Below are positions 41,584-52,583 of a stretch of DNA of 64,000 nt, piece after piece. Numbering within the stretch: position 1 is the stretch's first letter; each line of letters starts with the position of its first letter. Both the position numbers and the translations under genes were made by a program. Under the pieces are notes generated by a model. That model had not been told where the DNA came from. It made no database searches and saw only the letters and a program-made list of their open reading frames with translations. The stretch lies in contig OX335656.1 of NCBI GenBank assembly GCA_946894095.1, positions 8,013,001 to 8,077,000 of the forward strand, in the 5' to 3' direction. Source of the stretch: Incurvaria masculella (Eukaryota > Arthropoda > Insecta > Lepidoptera > Incurvariidae).

Positions 41584-42101
41584 CGGGAGGTCACGACATT
41601 TGGTCACGATAAGGTAAATGGCTGAATCTGGGTTGAACCCAGATTCAGCCATTTACCGGGTTCACATATTAGAGACCAACCCTCTTATGATAAATATTTC
41701 GGTCCGCCTGTGCCAAGTTGTTGCGTTATCTAGATTGGCTACATAAAATACATGTTGGTATATACCTGCTGATGAATGTACTGTTTGTTTAGAGTCATTG
41801 ATACCTATTAACTTTACAACAATAACCACTACGAAATGCAACCAAATAGTTGTTCAGTTTTGGTATTGGTAAACAAGTAAATCCTGATACTTTCATGCTT
41901 CGTTATTTTGCATTTTACCTTACCTATCATATATATTTTTTGTTACCGTTACAAATTTTTCAGGCGCCTTATTTACGTAACGCAACCAATTGGCACAGGC
42001 AGACTGACACATTTATGTTCAGAGGGTTGGTCTTCATCCTGTGAAACGAGTTTCAGCCATTTACGTTATCGTCACCATTTTTGTCGCGACCTCCTAGTCT
42101 A
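41584..42101. mobile_element. Long-TIR MITE with duplicated arm palindrome
   Basis: The left end is GGAGGTCACGACATTTGG and the right end CGCGACCTCCTAG. Inverted arms of about 130-140 bp share GTAAATGGCTGAA, AGACCAACCCTCT and GCCTGTGCCAA. The left arm contains a palindrome (41613-41634 and 41636-41657, 22-bp arms, 1-base centre) formed by a mirrored copy of part of the arm. Confidence 0.75.
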
Positions 42102-42340
42102 GTCTGTTATCCGAAAAGCACATCGCGTGCGGTCTGTCCACTCCGCGCGCAGCGAGCGTCCTTGGTGTCTAGTCCTAGTGGGCTAATTAGAGAACGGGGC
42201 AGGTGAGTTGCCCCCCTAGCGGAGGATTAGGACCGGACTACACCTCCGGACTAATCTCGAGAACTAGAAGTGCAAAAGCTTGCAGTTGCTCCGGCCGATT
42301 TAGCCGCGTAGACGTGGAATAGAGAGATGCAATTTGCATA
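42102..42340. other. No feature recognised
   Basis: About 240 bp; CTAGTCCTAGTGGGCTAATTAG near 42170 and GGACTAATCTC near 42248 form loose inverted repeats. No gene is seen. Confidence 0.35.
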
Positions 42341-42622
42341 GAGCGGCTCGTAACCTTGCGGCGCGGGGACTTGCCTTGCATACCAGAGGTCTGGGTTCAA
42401 CTGCCCCTCCTCGCCCCGTTGATGCACCACTTCCTTTCTTTTTCTGAGTAGGGTACATGCATTTCATTACGAATCCATGTAAAACTGTACGTCCCCTTCA
42501 CATACTAGGTGGTAGGGTTTAAGAGCCCGCCCGGGTAAGTGCCATCGCATTGAATGAAAATATGGTCGAAGCGGCAATGAAAAATTGTCCGTGTTTTCCA
42601 TCCAGTTCGATGTAGCCGTGGA
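42341..42622 (+). mobile_element. SINE family A, 3'-truncated copy
   Basis: The head GAGCGGCTCGTAACCTTGCG carries a decayed box A, then box B-like GGTTCAACTGC. The tail stops after GATGTAGCCGTG. Confidence 0.8.
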
Positions 42623-42794
42623 CATTGTCTACTCCCTATTCTCCAGAACGGTACCGTTGTAGTAATGTAGGCTGATTGGCCGCAACCGAAGTAGCTAACA
42701 TTTCAATCCAAGCCCGGGACGAAAGTAGGCATTTTGAGGGGGCTCATTTGGCGCACTCACTTTTTTGTATTATTCAACCTGACAATGATTGCAA

Positions 42795-43195
42795 ATGCCA
42801 CACATCTACCGTTATGATATTAGCCCAATTCTCCACATTCCCGAAAGAATGAGGTGCCGTGCCAGGACCTTCCCTTTATGAGCACGACTAAATTCAACTG
42901 TATGGAAAACAGGGACAATGTTTTATTGCCGTTTCGACCATTTTTTGATCCAATGCGATGGAACAACTCCGGGCGTGCTTAAACCCTACCACTTAGTAGC
43001 GGAAGGGGACCTACAGTTTGACATGGATTCCGAACCATGGAGCACTCTGAGATCTTCGATCTTCTTGTTGGAGCAGCTGGCTTTCATTACGAAATGCACT
43101 TATCCGACTCGTAAAGAGGAAGACTGTGGGGCATTTACGGGGCGAGGATGTGAACACAGACCTCTGGTATGCAAGGCACCACCGCGTCGCGTTGC
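42795..43195 (-). mobile_element. SINE family A, reverse copy
   Basis: Tail at the left (ACCGTTATGATATTAGCCC near 42809), head at the right (ACCTCTGGTATGCAAGGC near 43161). The frame at 42918-43217 is a shadow. Confidence 0.8.
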
Positions 43196-44206
43196 CATCG
43201 CAGGATATTGTCACTAGGTGGTTACAAACGAACTCGATTCAATTCACTGGACCTTTTAACCTTTCAATAGGGCTTCATCACTAAATGCTAACATTAAAGT
43301 ATCTCATAAATATGTGTCTGGTTTTGACCGCGATTATATTCAGAAAGAACCTTTCAACTCACATGTAATTGAAATAAATGTAATTTAGATGAAAATAAAA
43401 AAAAAACTTTCTTAATATCGTAACCAATTCCAATGAGTTACAGTTTAGCGCTTATCTGTCGTCATCGATACTGTCTATGTCGTTCGTATCCTCGTCGTTT
43501 GAAGCGGTCGCATTAAGGCCCTGGTACTAGCCAAATCGCAAAGTTAGACGAGGCACCCCAAGTTAACTAACTAAGTCTGACGATTATAAGTGTCATTCTT
43601 ACAATATATGATTCCTTGTCTAGGAATCGACCTATTTTCGTTAATGTGTTTCCTTTTTCTATACAAAATACATTGCGGAAACGGTGTCCATTTCCGAACT
43701 TTTTTGACTAAATGTAGAAATCTAAAAGCAAATGGAATTTTTTGTTTATGCATATATGCTGTTTTTGCTTATATCTAGAAATCGAATTACTTTCAGATTT
43801 CTAATGAGAAAAATCAACTTTTTTATTTTTATTATTATTTAAATAAATGATGGAATAAAAAAATATTAACAACCCATTATCAGTCTGGAGTTCTATTTGG
43901 ATTTGCTGAAGCGTTTTACTACATATTATTACATTTGTTAAAAAGTGCATTTGTATGGCGCGAGTAGTTGGCTAGTCTTAGCGCCTTAATCCACATAGTC
44001 CGAGCGGCTCGGGCCGACGAGTCGCGCCACCCCGAGTGCACTTGAGCGACCCAGATTGTTTCCCCGATTGCCGCGTCGCCACTCGGTGGCTGCCAGGAAT
44101 AGCTCGCTCATCACCTCAGCACCGCCGTTGACGGCGCCATCATACGAAGCGCCCACTACACCTGCGTTCTCTACCGCACCGCCGCCGTCTCCTGTATGGT
44201 CAGAAG
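43196..44206. other. No gene recognised
   Basis: AT-rich to 43970, then a GC-richer 200 bp (44000-44206). Frames at 43571-43778 lie on opposite strands of the same DNA. A Pro-rich frame ending in the next MITE was considered as an exon and rejected. Confidence 0.4.
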
Positions 44207-44350
44207 CCGAAGACGACTAACAGATAACTCCTCTTTCGAGCGTTAGCGTTATGGAATAACCCCGGAATCACACAAAATTGTACTAAACTTTGTATAACGT
44301 TAACTCTCGAAAGTGGAGTTATTTATTAGCGGACTCAGGCTTCGATCCAA
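44207..44350. mobile_element. Short MITE (AACTCC-TTTCGAG arms)
   Basis: The left GAAGCCGAAGACGACTAAC and GATAACTCCTCTTTCGAGCG pair with the right AACTCTCGAAAGTGGAGTT and GGCTTCGATC. A half-copy is at 61502-61545 (GAAGCCAAAGTCTGCTAATA, GATAACTCTACTTTCGAGCG). Confidence 0.7.
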
Positions 44351-44486
44351 GTTCTTGCCGAAATTGGCGTTTACGGAACTTCGAAGTTAAGTAAAAACGT
44401 CAAACCCATACAAACTTACACCACTCATTCTGTGGTTTTACTTCTTCGAACTTTAAACTTTAAAGGCATGTATCTCTGAGCCCCTA

Positions 44487-44585
44487 GTGCCGTGCATAAG
44501 GAAGGTCTTGGCATGAAACCTAGATCCCACGTGGCGTGTCAGGCTAATGCCATGTGTGATATTAGCGATCCATGTCCAGTTACAA
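44487..44585 (+). mobile_element. SINE family B tail fragment
   Basis: AGGAAGGTCTTGGCATG, CGTGTCAGGCTAATG, then GATCCATGTCCAGTTAC, the last 100 bp of the shared tail. Confidence 0.7.
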
Positions 44586-45291
44586 CGTTCCCACGCTCTT
44601 ACGGAACATTCGATTTTATTACACTAAATTATTGAATTACTTTTTATCGAAAATCTAACTTTTTATGTAGAGGATTTACAAAAAAAAAGAGTTATAAAAC
44701 TTTTCTGTTTATTTCAATCTCAATAATAATTTCGCAAATTGTATGCACTGGTCGTTGCAACACCCTGTACATTTATACGTTTGAAATAAATACGTTAATT
44801 CTGTAATATCAGCACAATTCAATGCAATCAAGCTACCCGACCGACCTCAACAGCGCCATTTGCAATATATGAAAATACGCGACATTGTTTTGTTACCCAC
44901 ATGAATTAATGCTCGCATTGTGGACACTGATATGAGTTAATTAAGTCAATAATCGCCTTCATTCAGTACATTTGGGTAACCAAATTTTATCAGGTAGATA
45001 GGTGGATTCTTGGACGGTTTTATCACCCCCAACAATATCGAGCGCTCAAACTATCAGTTGAGGTATTTTATAAAGCAACTCAATTTAAGTTGTGGCGTTT
45101 ATGAAGATTATATTTTAATGTTTATGTTATTTTGTCTTGCTGTGAGATGCAAAACTGAAAATTGACATTTCTTCCAGTTTCCTACTAGTTAAAGATCTGA
45201 AAATTTGCAAACATGCTTCTAAAACGTATCATTAACTTAAAAATAAAAAATTGTAATAGAGGCGATATGACTTTTATTTTTTTTTTTAATT
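44586..45291. other. AT-rich region
   Basis: No coding or repeat feature recognised in about 700 bp. Confidence 0.4.
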
Positions 45292-45432
45292 GAGTTTCAG
45301 TGACATCTACATTTGAAGTTTTGCAATCTTATTTTCAAGATTAATTAAACGTAAGATTTTATTTTCAACATCTAATTACAATCCTTCAAATGTTATAACG
45401 GGTATGTCACATCCATTGAAAACATATTTTTT
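45292..45432. mobile_element. Foldback fragment related to the tRNA-cored repeat
   Basis: GAGTTTCAGTGACATCTACA with TTTGAAG, and CCTTCAAATGTTATAACGGG in inverse, match the arms of the element at 7477-7706. The tRNA-like core is absent and AT-rich DNA takes its place. Confidence 0.5.
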
Positions 45433-45511
45433 TTATTTTCTAAAAAGTTAGATGCCTAAAACGTCAATCCACACGTCAACCCGCATTATTATTTTTATCG
45501 TTTATTTGTTC

Positions 45512-46192
45512 CTCGTAGCCTAGTGGCGCGGGGACTTGCCTGAAATACCAGAGCTTGGGTTCAAAACCTCGCCCCGTTCATGCATCACTTTCTTTGTCAT
45601 TCTGAGTTGAATAAGTGCATTTCGTCACGAATGCGAGCTGCTCCATGGTTCGGAATCCATGTAAAACTGTAGGCCCCCTTCCCCTACTAGGTGGTAGGGT
45701 TTAAGCCCGCCCGGGCCAATGCAATGTGTAATTGTCCGTTTTTAGGGTTCCGTACCCAAAGGGTGAAAACGGAACCCTATTACTAAGCCTCCGCTGTCCG
45801 TCCGTGCGTCCGTCCGTCCGTCCGTCTGTCACAGGGCTGTATCTCAGTAACCGTAACCGATAGACAGCTGAAAATTTCACAGAGTGTGTATTTATTTTGC
45901 CGCTATAACAACAAATAGGTAAAATAAAAAAATAAAAAAATTCAAGGGGGCTCCCATACAAAAAACGTGATATTTTTGTGTTAAATCTTTTACGATGGTA
46001 CGGAACCCTTCGTGTGTGAGTCCAACTCGCGCTTGGCCGGTTTTTTCCATCCGGTTCAATGTAGCCGTGCTCATAAAGGGAAGGGTCTGGAATGGCACCT
46101 AATTCCTTCGGGAATGTGGTTTATTGACTAATTTCATAACGGTAGATGTGTGGTAATAGCCATCTATGTCAGGTTGCATAAAACAAATTTAC
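45512..46192 (+). mobile_element. SINE family A, split by a MITE
   Basis: Head and first tail part at 45512-45740 (CTCGTAGCCTAGTGGCGCGG, ACTTGCC), with about 45 bp missing after CGCCCGGGCC. The tail resumes at 46046 (TTCCATCCGGTTCAATGTAG) and ends GTCAGGTTGCATAAAAC. The break lies in the GTCCGTGTTTTCCATCC block, where the MITE at 45740-46047 has inserted. Confidence 0.85.
45740..46047 (-). mobile_element. (GTCC)n-bearing MITE, copy 7, nested in a SINE
   Basis: Complete: TTTTTAGGGTTCCGTACCC at the left, a short array at 45796-45825, CGAGTCCAAC-type and TTGGCCGGTTTTTT at the right. Its insertion in the SINE shows that the SINE was there first. Confidence 0.9.
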
Positions 46193-46829
46193 ATCTCTTG
46201 TTTCTAAAATGTTAGTTTTTCCTAAAAAAGTTGCGAAGAATTTTCTTCGTTCGTGGAAACTTAGTCGCGTACAAAAAAAAATATTATCTATGTTTCTCGG
46301 TATTTTTAAATTTCAAGCCAGGGTCAAGATCTCAAAAGCAATAACTTCAGAACGAGTTTTCCATATCTAAACTTTGTCGGTAACTTAAACTTACACAAAG
46401 ACGTCATCTTAGCCGTTAATTAAACGAATGTCAATATTTTAATTTCGTCCATAAAAAGCGTGTCAAAATCTGTAATAAAGTGCCTACTTACTAATGTTCT
46501 TTATAATTAGTTTAACTTGCTGTACATTATATCCATATTATCCAAATGATTGTTTAAGTAGCATTTCTATGACTTGTTACGTATATTTATAAGTGCATAT
46601 AATGCGCTTATCTGTTTAGCCACTTGACACGACTGTCCCGCTGGAGTCAATGCTCCGGAAGTTTACTAACCCAATACTTACCTTATCTTTCGGAATGCTG
46701 TGTCCATCTGGGATCATATTCGTTGCATTATCAGTTTCAAAATACGTTGGTAAAACATTAGCTTAGAATCATAACAATACATACGTTTAATATTACAGAC
46801 ATAAATATAACAAAAGTAAAAACTGATAG
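46193..46829. other. AT-rich region
   Basis: No gene or repeat recognised in about 640 bp. Confidence 0.4.
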
Positions 46830-46884
46830 ATGGATGCGCGAGGAAGGGGGCTGGCGAGGTGGCGGGATGACGTCGTTGCATTAG
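46830..46884 (+). pseudogene. Possible RTE-type LINE scrap
   Basis: The frame DARGRGLARWRDDVVAL resembles the 'GRP--RW-DD' block near the C-terminus of RTE-type endonuclease-reverse transcriptases. It is only about 17 codons, so the call is weak. Confidence 0.35.
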
Positions 46885-46920
46885 TGCCAACCAATTACAT
46901 CTTCTACCGGTATTCTAAAC

Positions 46921-47490
46921 ATTCGGAAAGTAGCCGTAAACATTCCTTCGTGTAACGAAAATAGCCGTATTTAACGCTTCATGCAATTAAAGTAGCCATA
47001 TATAATGCCCCATGCACCGAAAGTAGCTGTATGCAACGCCCCATGAACGAAAGTAGCCGTTTACAACGACCCATGCAGCGAAAGTAGCCGTTTGCAACGC
47101 CCCATGCAACGAAAGTAGCTGTATGCGACGCCCCATCGGGCCTGCGCCCCATGTAACGAAAGGAGCCATGTACAACGACCCATGCAGCGAAAGTAGCCTT
47201 TTGCAAAGCCCCACGTATCCGATGCCCCATGCAACGAAAGCAGCTTTATGCAACGCCCATGCAACGAAAGGAGCCGTGTACAGCGACCCATGCAGCGAAA
47301 GTAGCCGTTTGCATCGCCCCATATAACGAAAGTAGCTATATCAGACTCCCCATGCAACGAAATTAGCCATGCATAACGATCCATGCAGCGAAAGTAGCCG
47401 TTTGCAAAGCCCCATGCAACGAAAGTAGCTTTATGCAACACCCATGCAATGAAATCAGCCGTGTACAACACCAATTCAGCAGAAGTAGTC
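46921..47490. repeat. Minisatellite array 1: 31-bp units in a three-unit higher-order pattern
   Basis: About 17 diverged copies of a 30-32-bp unit centred on CATGCAACGAAAGTAGC. Between 47046 and 47475 three types alternate in order (ending GTGTACAACGACC, GTTTGCAACGCCCC and CTTTATGCAACGCC), so the higher period is about 92-93 bp, lengthened in two cycles by a 14-16-bp insert. Three overlapping minus-strand frames (46979-47531) arise because the unit contains no stop in these phases and is not a multiple of three; they are not genes. Confidence 0.9.
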
Positions 47491-47754
47491 ACACTAAACA
47501 TGTCTAGATTACAGTCCGCTTGTTGCTCCACCCTAACTACTTCACTCGCCTTGTCGATGAATTCATGAATCGTAATTAATTGTTATTAATACATTCATAA
47601 TTTGACGAGGTCACTCTACCCGGATGCGACTATACCGACATTGCTCGACTGCAGCGAATGTTTACTAAAGTTTACCAAAATTTCTGCAATTATGAAACCT
47701 GAACGCGACCCTCCATAATGTTTCTAGAGAGGATCCAATTAGCTTTATCTGCAC

Positions 47755-48810
47755 CTACTCTACCAAAATGTCGGCAACTTCACGAGGGCACATGTGTAGC
47801 TGACTTTACCATACGTTTTAGCATTCTCTCTACCAAACTTGTAATTAATTTAACGAGCGCACATGCGTAGCTGACTCTACCATATGTTTAATTAGTTTTC
47901 AGATATAGCAATCCTGACACTGACTCTACCAAATTTGTATTTAATTTCACCAGCTCACACGCATTGCTGACTCTACCGTATGTTTCAGTAGTATTCAGAT
48001 AGCACTCCTGAATCTGACTCTACCAAATTAGTTTTCAATTTTAGCAGCGCTCACTCATTGCTGACTCCACCAAACGTTTCAGTAGTATTCAGATAGCACT
48101 CCTGAATCTGACTCTACCAAATTAGTTTTCAATTTTAGCAGCGCTCACTCATTGCTGACTCCACCAAACGTTTCAGTAGTATTCAGATAGCACTCCTGAC
48201 ACTGACTCGTCCAAATTAGTATTTAATTTCACCAACTCATACGCATTGCTGACTCTACCATACGTTTCAGTAGTATTCAAATAGCACTCCTGACCATGAC
48301 TGTACCAAATTAGTATTTAATTCACCAGCTCGCACGCATTGCTGACTATAACATACGTTTCTGTAGTATTCAGATAGCACTCCTGACACGGACTCTACCA
48401 AATTAGTATTTCATTTCACCAGCTCACAGGCATTGCTGACTCTACCATAGGTTCCAGTAGTATTCAGATAGCACTCCTGATAATCACTCTACAAAAAACT
48501 GTATTTAATTTCACAAGCGCACACGTGTACTCGTAGCTGACTCAACCATACTTTTCGGGAGTATTCAGATAGGAGTTCTAGATCTAAATCTACCAAATTG
48601 TCTTTAATTTCACGAGCGCACGCGAAGCTGACTCTACTATACGTTCCATCCAACAGTATTCAAATAGCGTAGACCTAAAAGACTCTAACAACATTTATGC
48701 AATTTTAGGCAAAGATGACACGTTACGACAATATCCAAGTACTCCTGGAGTCAACTCTTCCAGATTTCCTGCAATTTCACGAGAACGCGAAGCCGACTCT
48801 AGTACATTTT
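47755..48810. repeat. Minisatellite array 2: 94-bp unit built from two 47-bp halves
   Basis: About eleven copies. CTCTACC-type unit starts lie at 47758, 47828, 47934, 48018, 48112, 48206, 48300, 48394, 48487, 48588 and 48683, mostly 93-94 bp apart. Each unit has two halves beginning TGACTCTACCA, exactly 47 bp apart in the cleanest copy (48018 and 48065). Units at 48018 and 48112 are almost identical, which indicates recent duplication. The array ends at a SINE. Confidence 0.92.
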
Positions 48811-48818
48811 GTAAACGG

Positions 48819-49157
48819 AGACTGGCCGGGCGTACCGGAGGTCTGGGTTCAATTCCTCGTCCCGTCATGCGCCACTTTCTCTCTCTTTCTGATTTCGATA
48901 AGTACATTTCGTCACGAATGCGAGCTGCTCGATGGTTCGAAATCCATGTAAAACTGTAGGTCCCCTTCCCCTACAGGTGGTAGGGTTTAAGCCCGCCCGG
49001 GTTGGTACCATCGCATTGGATGAAAAGATGATCGAAGAGGCAATGACAAATTGTCCGTGTTTTCCATCCAGTTCAATGTAGCCGTGCTCATAAAGGGAAG
49101 GTCCTGGGATGGCACCTAATTCCTTCGGGAATGTGGTGTATTGAGCTTGCATAAAAA
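48819..49157 (+). mobile_element. SINE family A, head truncated
   Basis: Starts in the head just before CCGGAGGTCTGGGTTCAATT (box B kept, box A lost), with a full tail to GAGCTTGCATAAAAAC. It borders the right end of tandem array 2. The reverse frame 48865-49173 is a shadow. Confidence 0.85.
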
Positions 49158-49904
49158 CATTCAAAAAACGCAATCCGGTTCAGGCAATAGTGAGTTCGAA
49201 TTCGGCGCTAAAAATCAACTAACTTTTATAAAAAGTTCATGTTTCCGCACATCTTGAACGTCTTTTTAGTTTGGTGAAATCTGGTTTGTCTCATGAACAC
49301 GTTAGAAGGTAAAAATCGAAACCTCCGTTCGGCTAAGGAGCCTTCGGTTCTCAGCCACAGGGTTCGTCGCCCCGCACGTCCCATCGAATACAAAAGAACT
49401 ATCACGAGTTTCTCGCATATTCTAGCCTCGCCTAGTCGGTTCCAAATAGACGGTCGCTCTTATATTCCTTTCATTCGTGCCGGCTGGTTACACAATAGTG
49501 TATTGTTTTAATTGTACTTTCCCCCGGAGCCTAGTTTAATAGGTTCAGGAAGAATTGCGACCACAGCACGTCGGCATGCGGCGAGCCGGGACCAAGGGAC
49601 GGCGGAACTGCCTACCACAATTGTGTCGTAAAACTCTTTTGTGCTGCATTTCAATAATGGTGCGTGCAGTCATCAGCTTTTTAAGAACACATTGAATTCA
49701 TCGAAATCTTATAAAATTCTGATGTCTGTCTATCTATTAAACAGAGCCTGTAGTCCGACTACTCACCTAAGTTACGTAAAAACGTCCAACCCATTGAGAA
49801 GCATGCAATCGGTTGTCCAAGTTTACTTTAACCACGGCATAAAGTCGACCATCAAATGCAACTCGGACTAATTATGTCTGCGTCGGTGTGACTACGCATT
49901 GCTG
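49158..49904. other. No gene recognised
   Basis: A 72-codon ATG-started frame (49293-49511) begins MNTLEGKNRNLRSAKEP and is basic, with no family features. A fragment of the GATCGACTGG MITE family may lie at about 49745-49870. Nothing else is seen. Confidence 0.35.
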
Positions 49905-50408
49905 AGTGCAACTCATGCGCGGGCACGGTACAAAACTGTGCTTTTGCGCTCTGGGACCTTCTCTGTTTCAAAGAAAAAGACAGGCTCCGTGATGAGGAGG
50001 ATGCAACATGTCCACAAAGCAGACAATGCGCGTAGTGTTTTATTCGGTAAGATATACGAAAAATGTAATTACAAAATGACTTATAGCTAAAAGTAAACCA
50101 CGACCGCTGTAGTCAAAAATCAAACAAAAACCAACTTGATTATAAACACGCTACGTTTGATGACTAACCATTTAAAGATGTTTTTATTTTATCGTTGAGT
50201 AATCCACCTCCAGATTGTTTGTATAAACCGCGCGAAAAATTCGAGCTTTCGGACCTTAGAATCCAAACATTATTTTACAATTCCAATGGTCATCAGACAT
50301 CTAGTTCTATTGCTATTTTGAGCAAAATTTTGGATCTCCGACCAGAAAATAGGCATGATCTTCTTTCCACGTTTATGTAAGGGAGTTGAGCGGGAAGGCC
50401 CACCTTAT
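49905..50408 (-). mobile_element. TTAA-flanked MITE, copy 2 (reverse)
   Basis: Right end GAGCGGGAAGGCCCACC followed by TTAT; the other end is truncated near GCGCGGGCACGGTAC. The body blocks GTGTTTTATTCGG and GATTGTTTGTATAAACCGCG match copies 1 and 3. Confidence 0.75.
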
Positions 50409-50539
50409 GTGCAAATTTATGAGATTAAATACACAAATGCGTAGTGTGACCGCCAATATAGCTGTAGTTTATTGCTACGGGTTGCAATTGCATTGAAACC
50501 CCTGGGCTGAGTACTTCGCTAATGCGAAATACAGATCGA

Positions 50540-50790
50540 CTGATATTTTTCTAAGCGTCCGCTGTACGTCCGTATGTAATAGGGCTGTATCTCTTTAACC
50601 ATAATAGGTTGACAGCTAAAATGTTCACAGAGTGTGTACTTCTATTGCTGCTATAACAATAATACAAGTAATAATTAAAAACAAATAAAAACTAAACTGG
50701 GACCCTATACAAGAAAAGTTGAAACAAAATCTTCTAAGATGGTACACTTTCGTGTGCGAATTCCACTCGCACTTGACCGGTTTTTTTCTC
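50540..50790 (-). mobile_element. GTCY-family MITE, copy 8, degenerate
   Basis: CGTCCGCTGTACGTCCGTAT is the remnant of the array, followed by the family body and CACTTGACCGGTTTTTTT at the right end. The terminal CCCTA block is lost. Confidence 0.7.
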
Positions 50791-51614
50791 AAGCAATACA
50801 CTGTCATGATTAAATCCGGTTCCACCATTTATGTTTGAAAAACTTAAACGAAAGTAAAACCCAAACTGAATCAGACTTGGGCCTACAGTACAGTCCAGTT
50901 TTGACGTTCCTGCAATAGTATTCTGTGCGCCGCAAGTTGCAAAATGTTCATGCTCGCACTGCCGGGGCCAAGCACCGCCGCTGGCAGTAGCTGCGACCTC
51001 GTCTGGCCGACTATAGGCACAGACGGACTGCTGCGTACGTTATGTTGACCGAGAGACCAGCGCGCCCCAGAAGCAACGCGGCACGCAGACAGACGGATGC
51101 TAGACGTGTTTTATGTCCTTAGTCACTCACAATCCTAGCCAGCTACCGCCTCGCGCGCCGCCGCTCAAACTTGTCGGACGAGATGCTGCGATCCAAACGG
51201 AAGATAAAAACGTGGATCGTCCTTCGAAAACAGCTAACAAGTTGCACGAACGAACGATTGGAATGAAAGTTCCGGCATGCTGTGTAGCTCGGACGGAACC
51301 CATGTCAAACTGTCGCTCCTTAACCCACTGCGATCCACTTTGGCCACCCCAGGTGTATCGAGACGCGGCATTCAACTTTGCAATGTTTTTTTGCTTATTC
51401 GATGTTTTTCTCACCATTTCACCGAAAAGCCTCTTGGCCTTTTTTTTGCTCATTCGAAAATCACCACCTTACCGATTTTTTTACTTATTTGACATTCACT
51501 CTGTTTTACATTTCATAGAACGGTCATGTATTTTTTTAATTCGTAAGTGGTGTAAAAAAAAATCCCTTTTATCCACCTTGCGAACGACAGAAATCGAAAT
51601 GATCTGCACCCCAG
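50791..51614. other. Unassigned region with a long but unconvincing frame
   Basis: Moderately GC-rich at 50930-51110. The frame 51113-51673 begins with ATG and reads MSLVTHNPSQLPPRAPPLKL, but becomes Phe/Ile-rich from imperfect TTTTTTGCTTATTCGA-type repeats after about 51385 and runs into a SINE. A short upstream exon cannot be excluded. Confidence 0.3.
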
Positions 51615-51971
51615 GTTTTTTTTTAAATAACTGGACACGGATGGCTAATGCCAAACGGAACATCAGATATTAGCCTAAAACACCTCAGGTGAATTAGGTG
51701 CCATGCCAGGACCTTCCTTATATTGCTCGGCTACATTTAACTGGATGGAAATCACGGACAATTTTCCTTACACCATCGTTTATTCAATGCGATTAACCCT
51801 ACCGCCTAGTAAGTGAGGAAGGGGACCTACAGTTTTACGTGAAGTCCGAACCACGGCCAGCCTCAACGGTTGAAAATGGTCACCCATCCAGAACCTAACC
51901 GCGCTCAGAGGTGCTTACCCAGCTTATCGAATCGCAAGGCGTCGCACCACTGGGCTACCCAGGCTGACGAG
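51615..51971 (-). mobile_element. SINE family B, reverse full-length copy
   Basis: Poly-T at the left (51615-51624) is the tail. The 5S-like block CCATCCAGAACCTAACCGCG is at 51885-51904 and the distal head CCACTGGGCTACCCAGGCTG at 51947-51966. Confidence 0.85.
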
Positions 51972-52583
51972 GTTGCTACGACATGAAAATACTTGAAAAA
52001 TGAATACATTATTTCACATGGCCTAATATCAGGGCAACACGGTCGAGAAAGCACTATTACGTATTCTGCGGCCGAGGCGTTGCCATGGAAACGCTTGCAC
52101 GCAGCAGTTTGGGCATCGCTGGTCAAGAGCACAAGACCGCCAGAGGTCGGCCCGTCCGCGGCAATGTCATGGCGTCACTCGTCTGCAGTCAGACAACAAA
52201 CATTTCGCTCTCAAAAGTAAACACTATTCAATCCAGACCGTACTCGCGACTGGGTGGGGGCGGCGCGGCTCTACACCCACGCCGCGCCGGCTCGGTGGCG
52301 GCGCGCGGTACACTTTTAAATCACTCGTTTAATTTTTTAATCGATGCATGTTCAAATTTGTCTCACAAATAGATCATATTAGTCAACGGCTTCTGTTCTA
52401 CCATCATCGCGCGTTTTTTGTTGATTGTCTCATAGCCTAATTAGGGAGGCACTTGTTTTCCGGATTGTTGAAGCAATACGTTGTTGTGACCGGCGTGCTA
52501 TGGCGATATTTTGCGAGGAATTAACATAGACAATAGTATTTGTTCTAAATAGTATAAATATTGATTCACAGTTTATTTATTTA
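51972..52583. other. No gene recognised
   Basis: About 600 bp. The GC-rich GGGTGGGGGCGGCGCGG near 52252 and following 60 bp stand out, with overlapping frames on both strands but no exon signals that convince me. Confidence 0.35.

Noticed and set aside
43999..44220. Pro-rich open frame ending PPSPVWSEAEDD and a stop, with possible acceptors at 44096 and 44119, considered as a terminal exon.
   Set aside because: The last codons and the stop fall inside the terminal inverted repeat of the MITE at 44207-44350, whose sequence recurs at 61502. The frame has no start and ordinary codon use.
46979..47531. Three long minus-strand frames with repeated LLSLHG and YFRCMG motifs, resembling a repeat protein.
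   Set aside because: They are translations of the 31-bp minisatellite in three phases; the unit is not a multiple of three and lacks stops in these phases.
46921..48810. Regularly spaced repeats considered as a CRISPR-like array.
   Set aside because: Units are contiguous tandem copies without unique spacers, in eukaryotic DNA, with no cas genes.
49293..49511. 72-codon ATG-started basic frame.
   Set aside because: No homologue recognised, no promoter or splice context, and the length is within chance expectation.
51113..51673. 186-codon frame starting at an ATG.
   Set aside because: The second half is low-complexity Phe/Ile/Leu from T-rich repeats and the end runs into a SINE. No domain is visible.
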